64,000 nt of DNA from the NCBI GenBank assembly GCA_037043455.1, contig JAWPHD010002623.1, positions 124,001 through 188,000 of the forward strand. The letters are read 5' to 3'. Numbering within the stretch: the stretch's first letter is position 1; the number at the start of each line of letters is the position of its first letter. The notes below the pieces were generated by a model. It did not search any database and had not been told where the DNA came from. It worked only from the letters and a program-made list of their open reading frames with translations. Below, piece by piece: positions 36,764 through 46,880 of this stretch. The stretch is from Cyrtodaria siliqua (taxonomy: Eukaryota > Mollusca > Bivalvia > Adapedonta > Hiatellidae). The position numbers and the translations under genes were made by a program.

Positions 36764-36840
36764 CTATATCAGCATACTAATTATACAATGTATATTAATT
36801 AAGAAGGCCATGACGGCCTGATGACCCTCTGCTGGTGACT
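36764..36840 (-). CDS. Possible alternative terminal exon (weak)
   Basis: A good pyrimidine tract (TTTGTCCCCACTGCTCTCAT) precedes two closely spaced acceptors. From GCCAG the phase-1 reading is (x)SPAEGHQAVMAFLINIHC... with a stop at 36764. From AAAG (36845) it is (x)RVTSRGSSGRHGLLN with an earlier stop. Either would give a short alternative C-terminus to the tail. No donor in phase follows. The patch is richer in GC than its surroundings, which is the main reason to list it. Chance is quite possible. Confidence 0.22.
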
Positions 36841-36849
36841 CTGGCTTTC

Positions 36850-38158
36850 ATACATGTAACAAATGAGAGCAGTGGGGACAAATTCTATCAATTAGATCCG
36901 AATAAACTAAGTCTCATTGCACTCTGTATCTGAATCAAGCAGTATCAGATTTTTTTCTTCTTTAATGTTCAACTCTTTTCTGTTTTAATAAGCAAATGCA
37001 TCCAAATAATGGTCTTATAGTCCACCACCACACTAGAAACTGCTCAACTAGACATGAAAATTGCGTGAGCTTGAATTTGCTGAGCGTAACACTGCCCATG
37101 CACGCATCAAGTTTCAATCCATTATCTCAAGCAATTAAGAAGTTTTGGACAAGAAACAAAATATGCATGACCTTGACCTTAAACCACCATATTTGGCGTG
37201 TGACACAATTTCTACTCATGATACACAGAGTTAAATCCCATTATCTGAAAAGATATAATTGGAACATGGAAGTTATGTGACCTTGACCCGGATCTTGAGC
37301 ATGTGACCTTGACTTGGGTATGCAACACTCAGTTTTATGAAGATACATGAACACATTAAGGTTAATCCCATTATCTCAATAATAGTGACCTGGAACGTAC
37401 ACAAACTCACATTTTGTACGAACAGTCTGAGCGTAAATCTTGCACATCATCCAAACCTTCAATTACAAATGTGGTTAAAAATCCAAAACCGTCGACTCTA
37501 TTTATCGATTTCACTGCTGTTTATTTTTATAAAAATCACGGGTAACAATTTTGTGACACAAGCATCAATTTGGCTTATTGTCAAACTTGTTAGAGATCTT
37601 ATTCAAACAAATTTGATGAAAATCCAACTTATTTTGTTCACAATAATTAACTAACACAAAACAACGGAGATGGACAACGAGACATTGCATAAGCCTGGCC
37701 TTTGGCAAGTTTAACTAATTATAACAAAAAAGAAACTGTAACAAAGCCAAGCAGAATAGTCAAAAGCAATCTTAGGAAACAGCACACAATTACTCGAAAA
37801 AGAAAAAAGCAGTTCAATACAATATGGGAAATCAACACAAAAATAACTATACAAGCAGCAAGCAACACAACATGCTGAATATTCAAAAGATGCCTCACTA
37901 CTTTGTGTGGTAAAATACACGTTTTAGATATTTCTGGCTTTTGTTGAAAAAGTTGTAGACCCAAAATGGAGGAGATCGGTAATGAGGAGTTGATTGTCAA
38001 TAAATGTACCGGCAAATTATAACCGTTTAATGCATTTTTGTTATAAACTTTATGAATATCAATACAGTCATTACTCCTGTTGTTATTTGCAAGCTGTCAT
38101 AATTATTGAATAGTACACAAGAACTGTGCAACTAAATCTTAAGATACAAGCGACATTA
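36850..38158. other. Intron with dispersed-repeat fragments
   Basis: 37.13-37.37 kb carries GTGACCTTGACC-type phrases (GACCTTGACCTT, GACCTTGACTTGGG) of the same dispersed family as at 15.7 and 46.5 kb. The remainder is AT-rich with no exon seen. Confidence 0.5.
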
Positions 38159-39012
38159 AGGCCATAATAAATTAATTGCTAGATTATCACACCCACCCCA
38201 TTTTTTTATGCCGCCTCGGCAATTTTTATTTCTTCAAAAAACACACAAAAAAAACAGGCTTTGACAACGATTTTACAAACAGCATTCTGCATTTTACCGC
38301 TGTTTCGAGAGTCGCCTTTTAAACCTGTCCACTGGAAACGTAATAACCGGTGTTGAAGTACAAAATTTCTAATCAAAACGACGCGAAATTGGCAAATTAA
38401 ATCTGAAAAAATGGTGTTTGTTATCATCAAAGCGGTAAAGGGTGTTGCAATTATATTATACTGGTTTGGTTGTAATATTGCGGAGTATATTACATTGTTA
38501 CTAGAGGTTTATAACAGTTTTCTATGTGGAAAATTAGATAAACAATCTTACGTTGCAGACAATGTCACTGCACAGCACGTGATGAAGACCATGTTGAAAC
38601 TGAATACAATTACCCTGTTTGCAAATTGTGAATTTCGTAAAAAAAAATAAAATGTACCAATGTTCTGCTAGTAGCCTAGTACGATCCAGAGATCTAAGAA
38701 CTAAGATATTACATCTCTGCCTATATACTATCCTCTGTTGCAGTTGAAATATTTTGATTCTTTAAACAATAAATTTCTTAACATCTTAAAATGTTTAAAT
38801 TCTAAAATTAATATGTGCCTGAAAGTATAGCATACTATTAAAATGTGTTTTCAATCCTGGAAGTACCTAGTAGTATGTGTTATTATTTTTGCCTTGTGCC
38901 GAGGCTATATTCCATTTACCGTATAAAATAAAACATAAAACTAAAATTTCACCCCAGCCCCTATTTTGAAATAAATTTGGATGATAAACTAGCAATTAAT
39001 TTATTAAGGCCT
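38159..39012 (+). mobile_element. Family B inverted-repeat element, long copy
   Basis: Terminal inverted repeats start AGGCCATAATAAATTAATTG on the left and, inverted, AGGCCTTAATAAATTAATTG on the right, extending to GCTAG(A/T)TTATCA. Both ends, about 90 bp on the left and 230 bp on the right, match the short element at 16222-16528 in reverse orientation. The central 550 bp is absent there and contains a small plus-strand ORF. Confidence 0.82.
38411..38650 (+). CDS. Small ORF inside the family B element (weak)
   Basis: A 79-codon plus-strand ORF begins AAAAATGGTG in a fair start context. Residues about 2-35 are hydrophobic (MVFVIIKAVKGVAIILYWFG, then EYITLLLEVY), so one or two membrane segments or a signal anchor are possible. 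An NVTAQ site follows. The last residues (EFRKKK) run into an A-rich stretch. It looks like the first exon of a small membrane protein or a captured fragment of one. There is no homolog I can name and no transposase motif. Confidence 0.25.
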   Translation: MVFVIIKAVKGVAIILYWFGCNIAEYITLLLEVYNSFLCGKLDKQSYVADNVTAQHVMKTMLKLNTITLFANCEFRKKK

Positions 39013-39559
39013 AAAAGGACGATTTTCCTTTCTGATTTTTCTTTCTGCAATAAGAGTATTGATTTGGGTTCATTAATGCTCCTTTTGGTTCTTCCATTTG
39101 TCTTTCCAACAAAAAGCAATTAATGGATTCTAATTGTGACTGCCAAGCTGAATTCGCATTTGCAGAAATCATCAGTAAGACTCAAAATTAACAATACACA
39201 AATTTTATTTAATGTTTTCCATAAATTTGAATTTCAATTCTGATCCACTAATTAGTAATTTCCTGCTATGCATTACTGAATCAATTTATAAAGATTTATC
39301 TAAGCGCAAAGGGTTATGTTTTAACTGAAACAAATCAGTTCGTCATTTATTTTGTTTAATCTTTAAGATTTGGGTTTAAAGAATGGACTGAATTTTTATA
39401 GATACATGATATTTAAATACCATATACCGCCTTATGAACAAACAATGTACCTACTCCACACAAAGCAATAAAGGGAAATGAAGCACAGAATGAAGCTGCA
39501 TAATGCAGGGTATTAGTAAGCATCGTTTGTTAGTTTGACTACAGGGTATGTGTTGTTAC

Positions 39560-40633
39560 CTGACTCAGCCTCTCCTTCAGGCTCCTCGTCATCCATTACA
39601 CCACCTTTATCAGCCTCTCCTTCAGGCTCCTCATCCATTACACCACCTTTAACTGCACGATTAGGTGGTATAGTATCCTCCGTTTTGAAATCCAAAGTCG
39701 ATTCAATTTCATCATCCTTTTTATGCGTAGTTAACTCAAAATGGGCTGTGTGTAGAGTTTTTTGTGCAATTTGTGCGGCAAAGTCCTCAATATTTGTTGG
39801 AGACCCAGACCTTGGCGTAGTGCATGGCGAGTGTGTAGGGGAGGGTGCTGGGGAGGGTGCTGGTGTCACTCTCTTTTCTGTTATTGTTATCACGTCCTCT
39901 GAAGTATCCAGTGACCCCGATCTCGACCTTGACCTTCTCTTCTCACGAGCTTCCAGGAAGGTAGTCTGTATGATAGTTCCATCATCAAGAGTTTCGTCCT
40001 CCTCTATAATATCTGCCTCCATCTCGTCTAGATCATCTATAAAGCTGGAACTTGATGATGAAGAATCTGACCTGTAAATGAAACAGGACTGCGTTCCTGG
40101 AACCACCTCATCGATTTCTTCTTCAAATTCAACTTCATGTCCACCTTCATCAATTGATTTTTGGCGTGTTCTAATCTTCTGTGTCATGCTGGTTAATTTG
40201 ATATGACGTTTGACAATTGTACCATCTTCTAATGTTTCTTCTTCATCTTCTTCTTGGAAAACTTTCTTAGGTGGCTCTTCAAATGTTTCAACCACTCGTT
40301 CTTTAGAGGTTCCAGGAACTTCAATGTCTTCATCTTCAATGATATCTTCCTCACCAGCATCGGAGCGTAAAGATTTAAGTATGTGACGCAGAGAGTGATG
40401 CCGGACATGATGTGTTTTGTGGATGGTTCCATCTGCCAGAATTTCTTCATCGTCTTGTACATCAACTTCTTGCCTAACTGGGCCTTCGATTTCGTAAAGT
40501 TCAACATTCTCAGTTTGATCAAAGCTGACGTGTCCACGAGGAAGGTGTTTGATTCGATGTGTCTTGAGCAAGGAGCCATCCGGATTTTTATGCTCATAAT
40601 AAAGCTCACCTCCCTGTAGGTGCGCGTCGAAAA
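39560..40633 (-). CDS. 1.07-kb exon with ankyrin-like DGT repeats
   Basis: Acceptor TTGAATTTCAG and donor GAGTCAG|GTAACA enclose 1,074 bp (358 codons), phase 1 at both ends. The peptide starts (V)FDAHLQGGELYYEHK. Four related motifs follow: KNPDGSLLKTHRIKH (about residue 15), EEILADGTIHKTHHVRHH (about 65), EETLEDGTIVKRHIK (about 125) and DETLDDGTIIQTTF (about 205). Then come an Arg/Ser patch, a Pro/Ser run (TPAPSPAPSPTHSP), DFAAQIAQKTLHTAHFEL, and two copies of KGGVMD(D)EEPEGEA at the end. Repeated acidic-DGT-basic units are my main evidence for ankyrin family membership (from memory, not from a search). If the intron is retained, 15 codons follow and end at 39513, giving an alternative C-terminus. 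Confidence 0.9.
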
Positions 40634-41734
40634 CTGAAATTCAAATGGGTTATGTTGGTTTTCATACACATATAGAACTACGGTGCTAAATTGTTAGCAT
40701 TCAAAATGCAGTTATGCAGGCCGACACCTATACGACATATACAGATAGCTGCAGTAGATAGATCCATGGCTGAAGTTGGCTGTTTAAAAACTGCAACAGT
40801 GTGTGGAAATCATGTAAAGCAAGATAAGCACTGCAGGGCTGAATTAGCCGAACTTTACTGAGAAAAGAAACGAGAAAGATTAAAAAGTTCATACCACAAA
40901 AGCTTAGCTAAAGTAATCATAATTGCCTGACATTAACATTCTGCCACTTAATTAGGTTGAACAATTAGGTCATATTACCAAATTGGTATAAAAGTGATTA
41001 AATTGGTTGCAAGCTAATAAATGGGTCAAAGCAGAAATGGATATAATTATTAGAAGGTCTGAAATTGAAAAAAAAGCTAAATCTGCCTGCTGAAAGAGCA
41101 AGCATTTTCAGAACTCTAATTCTATCAGGATAGTTTTATTCCCAAAACCTTTACCGGAATTAATTTAGTGTATAATTAGCAAATGGTTGGTAAAAGTGAC
41201 TTACATGTTTAAAACTCAGCTAGGCGTGTGTGTGACCTACTTTTGGTGTGCAGTACTCGTCTAAGTACAGTCTTTGAATTAACCCACTAGCCCAAAGCCC
41301 AGGGCTAGTAAACTGTCATTCAGGCTAGTGAATTGTTTTTAATTTATTTAGTCGGGCTAAAGGAAAATGTATGGGTTTTCATTGAGTATATAAGAATTCA
41401 GGCTAGTGACACAAAAATTAATTCGGACTGTATGTACTCAGCTAGGTGTTTTTCTTTTGACGACTAACAGCGCTAACAATCTTAATGGGAATCAATGAAG
41501 TGTAGAATTTAGGTCAAGGCCAGTTATGGCGACGTGCATGTGTAGTTCTAAGGTGACTTTTTTTAACCAATTGGACATCCTAAAGGTACAGGCACAATAG
41601 AATCTGGGGACATACTTTTGGTGTGAATATATAGTACTCATCTTGACGTATTTTTGTATGAAGTCTGGAGAGTCTAGGGCCTGATGACTTGAAAAAATGC
41701 TAATGAAAATTCATAACCGGAACAAATGGTGTAA

Positions 41735-41995
41735 AAATAGGTCAATTGATTGATTGAATTGGATTTTATAGTCGCACCAACAGTTAAGGTCATATGGCGA
41801 CTTTCCAGCTTCCATTGGTGGAGGAAGACCCCAGGTGCCCCTCCGGGCAATTTTCGTGCACGGGCGGGCACCTGGGTAGAACCACCGACGTTCCGCAAGC
41901 CAGCTGGATAGCTTCCTCACATAAAGATTCCTAGGCCCCTGAGGGATCGAACCTACAGCGGTGAGGGGCAAGTGATTTCAAGTCAGAGACGTTAA
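41735..41995 (-). mobile_element. tRNA-derived SINE
   Basis: On the minus strand the unit contains a B-box-like GGTTCGATCCC near 41945. It is followed by GTGAGGAAGCTATCCAGCTG and a GC-rich core (GGTGGTTCTACCCAGGTGCC), and ends in an AATCAATCAAT tail near 41740. The GC content is far above its surroundings. The core resembles the conserved SINE core widespread in bivalves (recalled). The A box is not clear, so the 5' end is approximate. Confidence 0.75.
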
Positions 41996-42201
41996 AAAAT
42001 AGGTCAAGGTCATTCATACTGGCTTACTATCTATACTGGCTTACTATCAGTATGAGTGTATTGTGTTTATACATATCTGTGTAGGAAGTGTACAGAATCT
42101 TTATGAATTAGAAACAGGTCCCCGAAAACTTTGACTGGATTCAATGATGTGCAAAAATGTAGGGAAGTCTGGTTAGTCAAGGTGACGTATTTATAGTACT
42201 T

Positions 42202-42236
42202 CTATCTATCTGTCTGTCTGTCTGTCTGTCAGTCTG
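42202..42236. repeat. (TCTA/TCTG)n microsatellite
   Basis: CTATCTATCTGTCTGTCTGT continues through five TCTG units. Intronic. Confidence 0.95.
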
Positions 42237-42949
42237 AAAATCCTTAACCAGATCACTGAAATGTGGAGAAAACAAGAGTTGCGCGCAACATGGTGTCTCG
42301 CCTAGTTACATGTCCACCAAGCATGTTTCAAATGACCTTCATCTTGATTAAATTGAGGGTTTATGCAACATCAAGAACCTTTGTCTGCATTCAAAAGGGT
42401 AGCGTTCATAGTTTTCCATAAAAGGAGCTAAATGAAAGGACAGACATTACCATTCCATAGACCAGATTCGGTGAAAAAAAATAAAATAGATGTGTCCATA
42501 TTAGCTTGTTACTTCACTATGCTAAATATAGATGGTGTTAAAATTGAACATGTTTAGTCTGCAAAAATACCCCACTATTATAATTGGGAAGCATCATGTT
42601 ATGCAGAGGCTGTTGTTTTTTGCTCTCGCAGATTGACATTTTAATCTAAGCATATGTCCTATTTTATCATGAACATGTCATCACAAATTAATGCTGGTAT
42701 CTGCTTGTGATGCAATAAAATAGTTTTTAAATAGTTTGAGTATAAAAACTCCAACATGGTCTTTTTTCAAATCATTATTCTATCAAAGAGGTTTAATCAC
42801 AAATTTCTAAAATAAATTCAGCATTTTTAAAGCATTAATTTTCTATTTTAACTCAAAATTTGGCACGTCAATACATTAAACATTACAATTGTATCATGTA
42901 TTTATTTTCTATACAAAACATTTTTGAACTGAATCAAATTAGATGTTCT

Positions 42950-43600
42950 ATGGTCAGTTGGAGAGCTGGAAGTTATTGGTATTAAGAAGGACAATGACAA
43001 GGAATTGAACACTCTGCTCCAAAGGACAAAAATGTTATAAGAATTTAACGCACTTTAACACAATTTTTTTGTGACGGTACGTATTTAAGAGGCAACTGAC
43101 CTTGACACAGGATCAGATGGAGGCTGAGTTACTGTAATAAGAAGACCAATAACCTGTGATGTTATATATGAAATTTGAACACTCTACTCCAAAGGACTAC
43201 AAAGTTATAAGAACTTATAACGAAAACGTTAACCAAAATCTTAACCAAAACCTTAACAAAAACGTTAACCAAAATCTTAATGTTAACATATTGCATTGCA
43301 ACTTTCTTGTCCTTGGGAGTAGAATGTTCAAATTTCATATATATAATCTCCTGGTCATTGTCCTTCTTAATGCCAATAACTTCCAGCCCTCCAACTGATC
43401 CTGTATCGGAGTCATGGTCACTTAAATACATGTACCGTCAATATTTGCGTTAAAATTTGACTTAAGTGACCTTGACTCCGACCCAGGGTTAGTTGGAGGG
43501 CTGGAAGTTATTGGCATTAAGAAGGACAATGACCAGGAGATTTTATGAAATTTGAACATTCTACTCCCAAGGACAAAAAAGTTATAACACAATATGTTGA
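42950..43600. repeat. Inverted-repeat cluster
   Basis: A module containing GGAGGGCTGGAAGTTATTGG, CATTAAGAAGGACAATGACC and GAACA(C/T)TCTACTCC(A/C)AAGG occurs directly at 42955-43030, partly at 43155-43210, inverted at 43300-43405, and directly again at 43490-43580. The last two form arms of about 100 bp around an 85-bp centre. Sequence after 43600 (GACGCCGTCGAGCCCGCCAA) is GC-rich and looks like another transposon end. Confidence 0.85.
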
Positions 43601-43944
43601 CGCCGTCGAGCCCGCCAACATTAGCGGCGCCTATGTCTCGCATTTTTTCAAAAGGCGAGACAAAAAACAAGGTCAAGGTGACAATTTATATGAATTTAAG
43701 CTAATTGTGCAATTAATCCATGGATGCCAACAGCCTTGATATACACATTGATACACTGAAAACAAACTGCAAGCTTAAATACTAAACAAGACGTAATATA
43801 GGTACAATATTTAAGGTGCATTCCATATATAGTAACATACACCATGTACATTCCTAAAACAGGCATATTAAATGCTACATATAATGTTCAGAAAATAAAC
43901 TGATAAAGCTGAAAATAAATAGGTGATGAATAGAAACAGAAGGT

Positions 43945-44395
43945 CAATAACTACAGTATTGTATCTTTATATGGAACAAGAAGGTCAATACCTGCAAGGT
44001 TGTATCTTTATATAGAGAAGGTCAATAACTACAATGTTGTATCTTTATGTAGAGAAAAAGGTCAATAACTGCAAGGTTGTATCTTTATATAGAAACAGAA
44101 GGTCAATAACTACAATGTTGTATCTTTATGTAGAGAAAAAGAAGGTCCATAACTAAAAGGTTATATCTTATATACAGAAGGTCAATAACTACAATGTTGT
44201 ATCTTTATGTAGAGAAAAAGGTCAATAACTGCAAGGTTGTATCTTTATATAGAAACAGAAGGTCAATTACTACAATGTTGTATCTTTATGTAGAGAAAAA
44301 AAAAGGTCAATAACTGCAAGGTTACATCTTTATATAGAAAAAGATGGCCAATAACTATAAGGCTATATCTTTATACAGAGATGGTCAATACCACC
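43945..44395. repeat. About 43-bp tandem array, partly dimeric
   Basis: Roughly ten units of the form AAGGTCAATAACTACAATGT plus TGTATCTTTATGTAGAGA. Units with ACTACAATG and ACTGCAAGG alternate in places, so an 86-bp dimer is the younger period. Each unit holds an AAGGTCA hexamer, a nuclear-receptor half-site type word, though nothing shows it is used. Confidence 0.88.
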
Positions 44396-44484
44396 TGTAT
44401 ATAATAAACACCTAATAGTTTGCTTATCTTTAGGTATTTGGTATAATGACATAGGCATGATGATGATCAGCAAATTGAAACAAC

Positions 44485-44870
44485 AAATGAATATCTTTTA
44501 CAAACTTAACTATAACACGCCAAATAACGGCAAAATTACACACCAAAAATGTTTACCGAAACTCTATCCAGATGTTCAGGTCATATAATAATGTATATGT
44601 CCCAGTTAAAAGTATAGGTTTATTCACAGGTTTAAAATACCCTTGATTGAATATGCGTAAAATGAATTATGAGTTGGCAATTATTACTTTGATGCTCCAG
44701 TTTTGGGGTTTAGCCTGAGTAGTTAAAGCTGTTTATATTGTTTCTATATAGTTTGGATTTTCAAAATATTAAGTTGTATTATACCTCGTCGTCAGTAGGT
44801 TTAGAAACAGTGTACACCTGTTGTAAAATTTGCCTCTTAATGTTTCGATAGGGACTTATTTTGATTACCA
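44485..44870 (+). repeat. Dispersed repeat family C, copy 1
   Basis: Shared words in order are GCAAAATTACAC, GGTCATATAATAATGTATAT, AATATGCGTAAAATGAATTA, TGAGTTGG, TTTTGGGGTTT, GTAGGTTTAGAAACAGTGTA and CACCTGTTGTAAAATTTG. Copies lie at 46240-46880 and, inverted, at 56120-56487. Confidence 0.8.
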
Positions 44871-45511
44871 TTACTAACACAGATTACTATATCAAGTCCT
44901 TTTATTATCTAGTTCAAATTATTAGGCGAGGCTTAGAATACAAAGAATGGCGAGGGGGTTGCAAGCTATTTTGCATTTTCATACGAGCCTAATCAACTTC
45001 ATAATGAAAGACAATGACTCAGTACTTCATTTATGATGTAGATGGTTACATTTTCTGTATGGTTTACTAGAATATTATGCTCGATGTGGATGCTGCCATA
45101 TGGTTTATTTTTCAAGATGTCTTTTGACGCCACACAACGTTACATACAACTAGAACTATCACTGAAGGTGATAAATACCCCCGCTTTTTTGAGACAGCTA
45201 ATGGAAAAAAAATTCTACCAAGGGGGATCTAATTCTGTAACACATTAGGCAATCACCAATGGGTGATGTAGAGGGACATAAGGTCATCAGTTGTTGTATA
45301 TGAAGTTTGGGAACAGCCCATTCAAAACTAGTTTGATAATGCAAGTAATAAAAATGCGTGAAACAACAAAAGTGTGTTATGGGATACAATGGGACAAAAA
45401 AATGTGTTACGGGACACCACGCGATGTTACGGACAACGCGATTCCTATATAGACCCCACTTCACTTTGTGAAAGCGGGGTATAATAAACGCTGATCTACT
45501 AGCCTGCTTAC

Positions 45512-45532
45512 CAGCCTGATAAAGCGAGTCAC
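45512..45532 (-). CDS. Possible 21-bp microexon (weak)
   Basis: A strong acceptor (TTTTCTGTATCCTGCAG) is followed 21 bp later by donor GGCTG|GTAAGC. Both ends are phase 1, as in the gene, and the peptide is (G)DSLYQA. The splice signals are better than those of several longer exons, but seven residues carry too little information to exclude chance, and the surrounding sequence looks repeat-like. Confidence 0.28.
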
Positions 45533-45586
45533 CTGCAGGATACAGAAAATGTATCATGTCACGCCTTTATCAGGTCGAAAGGTCCA

Positions 45587-45879
45587 TACCGTATAATCCC
45601 TAATAAATGACCCCCCCTCAAACCCATATTTTCAGAAATATATTTTTTAAAACTTACCAAAAGATGCAAGTGTATATGTTTCATTCACAATGGAACACAC
45701 AAAATCACTGGAAAACTTAAAATCTGATGCATTAATTTGACTGATATGCAGACTTCGGTTTTCTTGATAAAGAAGATCATTAAATAAAAAGTTAAATTAT
45801 GCATTTTTGGTCTCAAATAAAGGCCCCCCTTTTCAGGAATGTTATGCCCCCAGGGGCGTTTATTAGGGATAAGACAGTA
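45587..45879. mobile_element. Short inverted-repeat element with AATAAA-GCCCC ends
   Basis: The left end reads TACCGTATAATCCCTAATAAA then a C run. The right end, inverted, reads TACTGTCTTATCCCTAATAAA then CGCCCC. The interior of about 230 bp is AT-rich and non-coding. It is a MITE-like element with imperfect 28-bp inverted repeats. Confidence 0.75.
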
Positions 45880-45984
45880 TCAGCATGATCAATAGTATTA
45901 AGGACAAAGCATAATTTTGCATTCAGCCCTTAAAATGGCTTCCTCAATTTATACTTAGAACTATGCTGACTTGCCGCAATAGAA

Positions 45985-46052
45985 ATGGCAGAAATGCACT
46001 TAACAGAACTTTTAAATTTGTTAAAAGTTCTATTAAGTGCATTTCTGTCATT
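45985..46052. repeat. Near-perfect 31-bp hairpin
   Basis: Arms ATGGCAGAAATGCACTTAAC...TTTTAA and their inverse TTAAAAGTTC...GCATTTCTGTCAT differ at about two positions around a 5-6-base loop. It lies in the largest intron. It is either a small foldback or a hairpin RNA precursor. Confidence 0.85.
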
Positions 46053-46239
46053 TATAAAATCATCAACTGGTTCAAACTTTTGTTTTCAGTCGATTTTCAA
46101 TTCAGCATTCAATCGCTGTATCTGAGTTACTGTGTAAGTAAAACACCACCAAGGATATATCATCAGTGCATTTCACACAATAGGCGTTAAAATAAATGCC
46201 GTAAATAACCATTTTCACTAAAAGCTGGACTATATCTTT

Positions 46240-46880
46240 GATCAACAAATGATTATATTTTAAAGAAACCCACCAACTAACAGCAAAATGACACTACAAA
46301 ATCGTTTATCATAACTTTCAAGAAATTTAGGTCATATAATAATGTATATGTGCATTCACGGGTTCTTAAAATACCAGTAACTGAATATGCGTAAAATGAA
46401 TTATGAGTTGGTAACTCTAAGGCCTGACTATGTTTTCGTGAAGAAAAGTGAGTATTTAACCGATATGATGACCTTCAGTGTGACCTTGACCTTTATATTT
46501 TAGTATGGCCATGTCATTGTTGTCATGGTAAGTATATATTGAAAGCTTGATGAAGAAATATCAAGAAATGACAAAGTTATAGGCAATGTTGTTTTCGTGA
46601 AGAAAAAAAGTGAGTATTTAACCTATATAATGACCTTCAGTGTGACCTTGACCTTTATATTTTAGTAAGGTCATGTCAATGTTGTCATGAGAGTATAGAT
46701 TGAAAGTTTGATTAAGAAACATGAAGAAATGATAAAGTTATAGCCAACGTCAAGTTTTCGTGACGGACGGACAGACGGACGACAAAGTGATTCCTATGGT
46801 CGAAAAGGCGACACAAAAATGGTGTACATCTGTTGTAAAATGTGTCTGTTGCTGCCGCGATAGGGACTTTGATACACAGC
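46240..46880 (+). repeat. Family C, copy 2, interrupted by a duplicated GACCTTGACC unit
   Basis: The first part (to about 46415) matches copy 1 of family C through GCGTAAAATGAATTATGAGT. The last part (TGGTGTACATCTGTTGTAAA, CGATAGGGACTTTGATAC) matches its far end. Between them are two and a fraction copies of a roughly 158-bp unit starting TTTTCGTGAAGAAAA and containing CAGTGTGACCTTGACCTTTA, which looks like a later insertion. Confidence 0.7.

Noticed and set aside
43945..44395. CRISPR-like regular repeat array
   Set aside because: The units are contiguous tandem repeats without unique spacers, in a eukaryotic intron.
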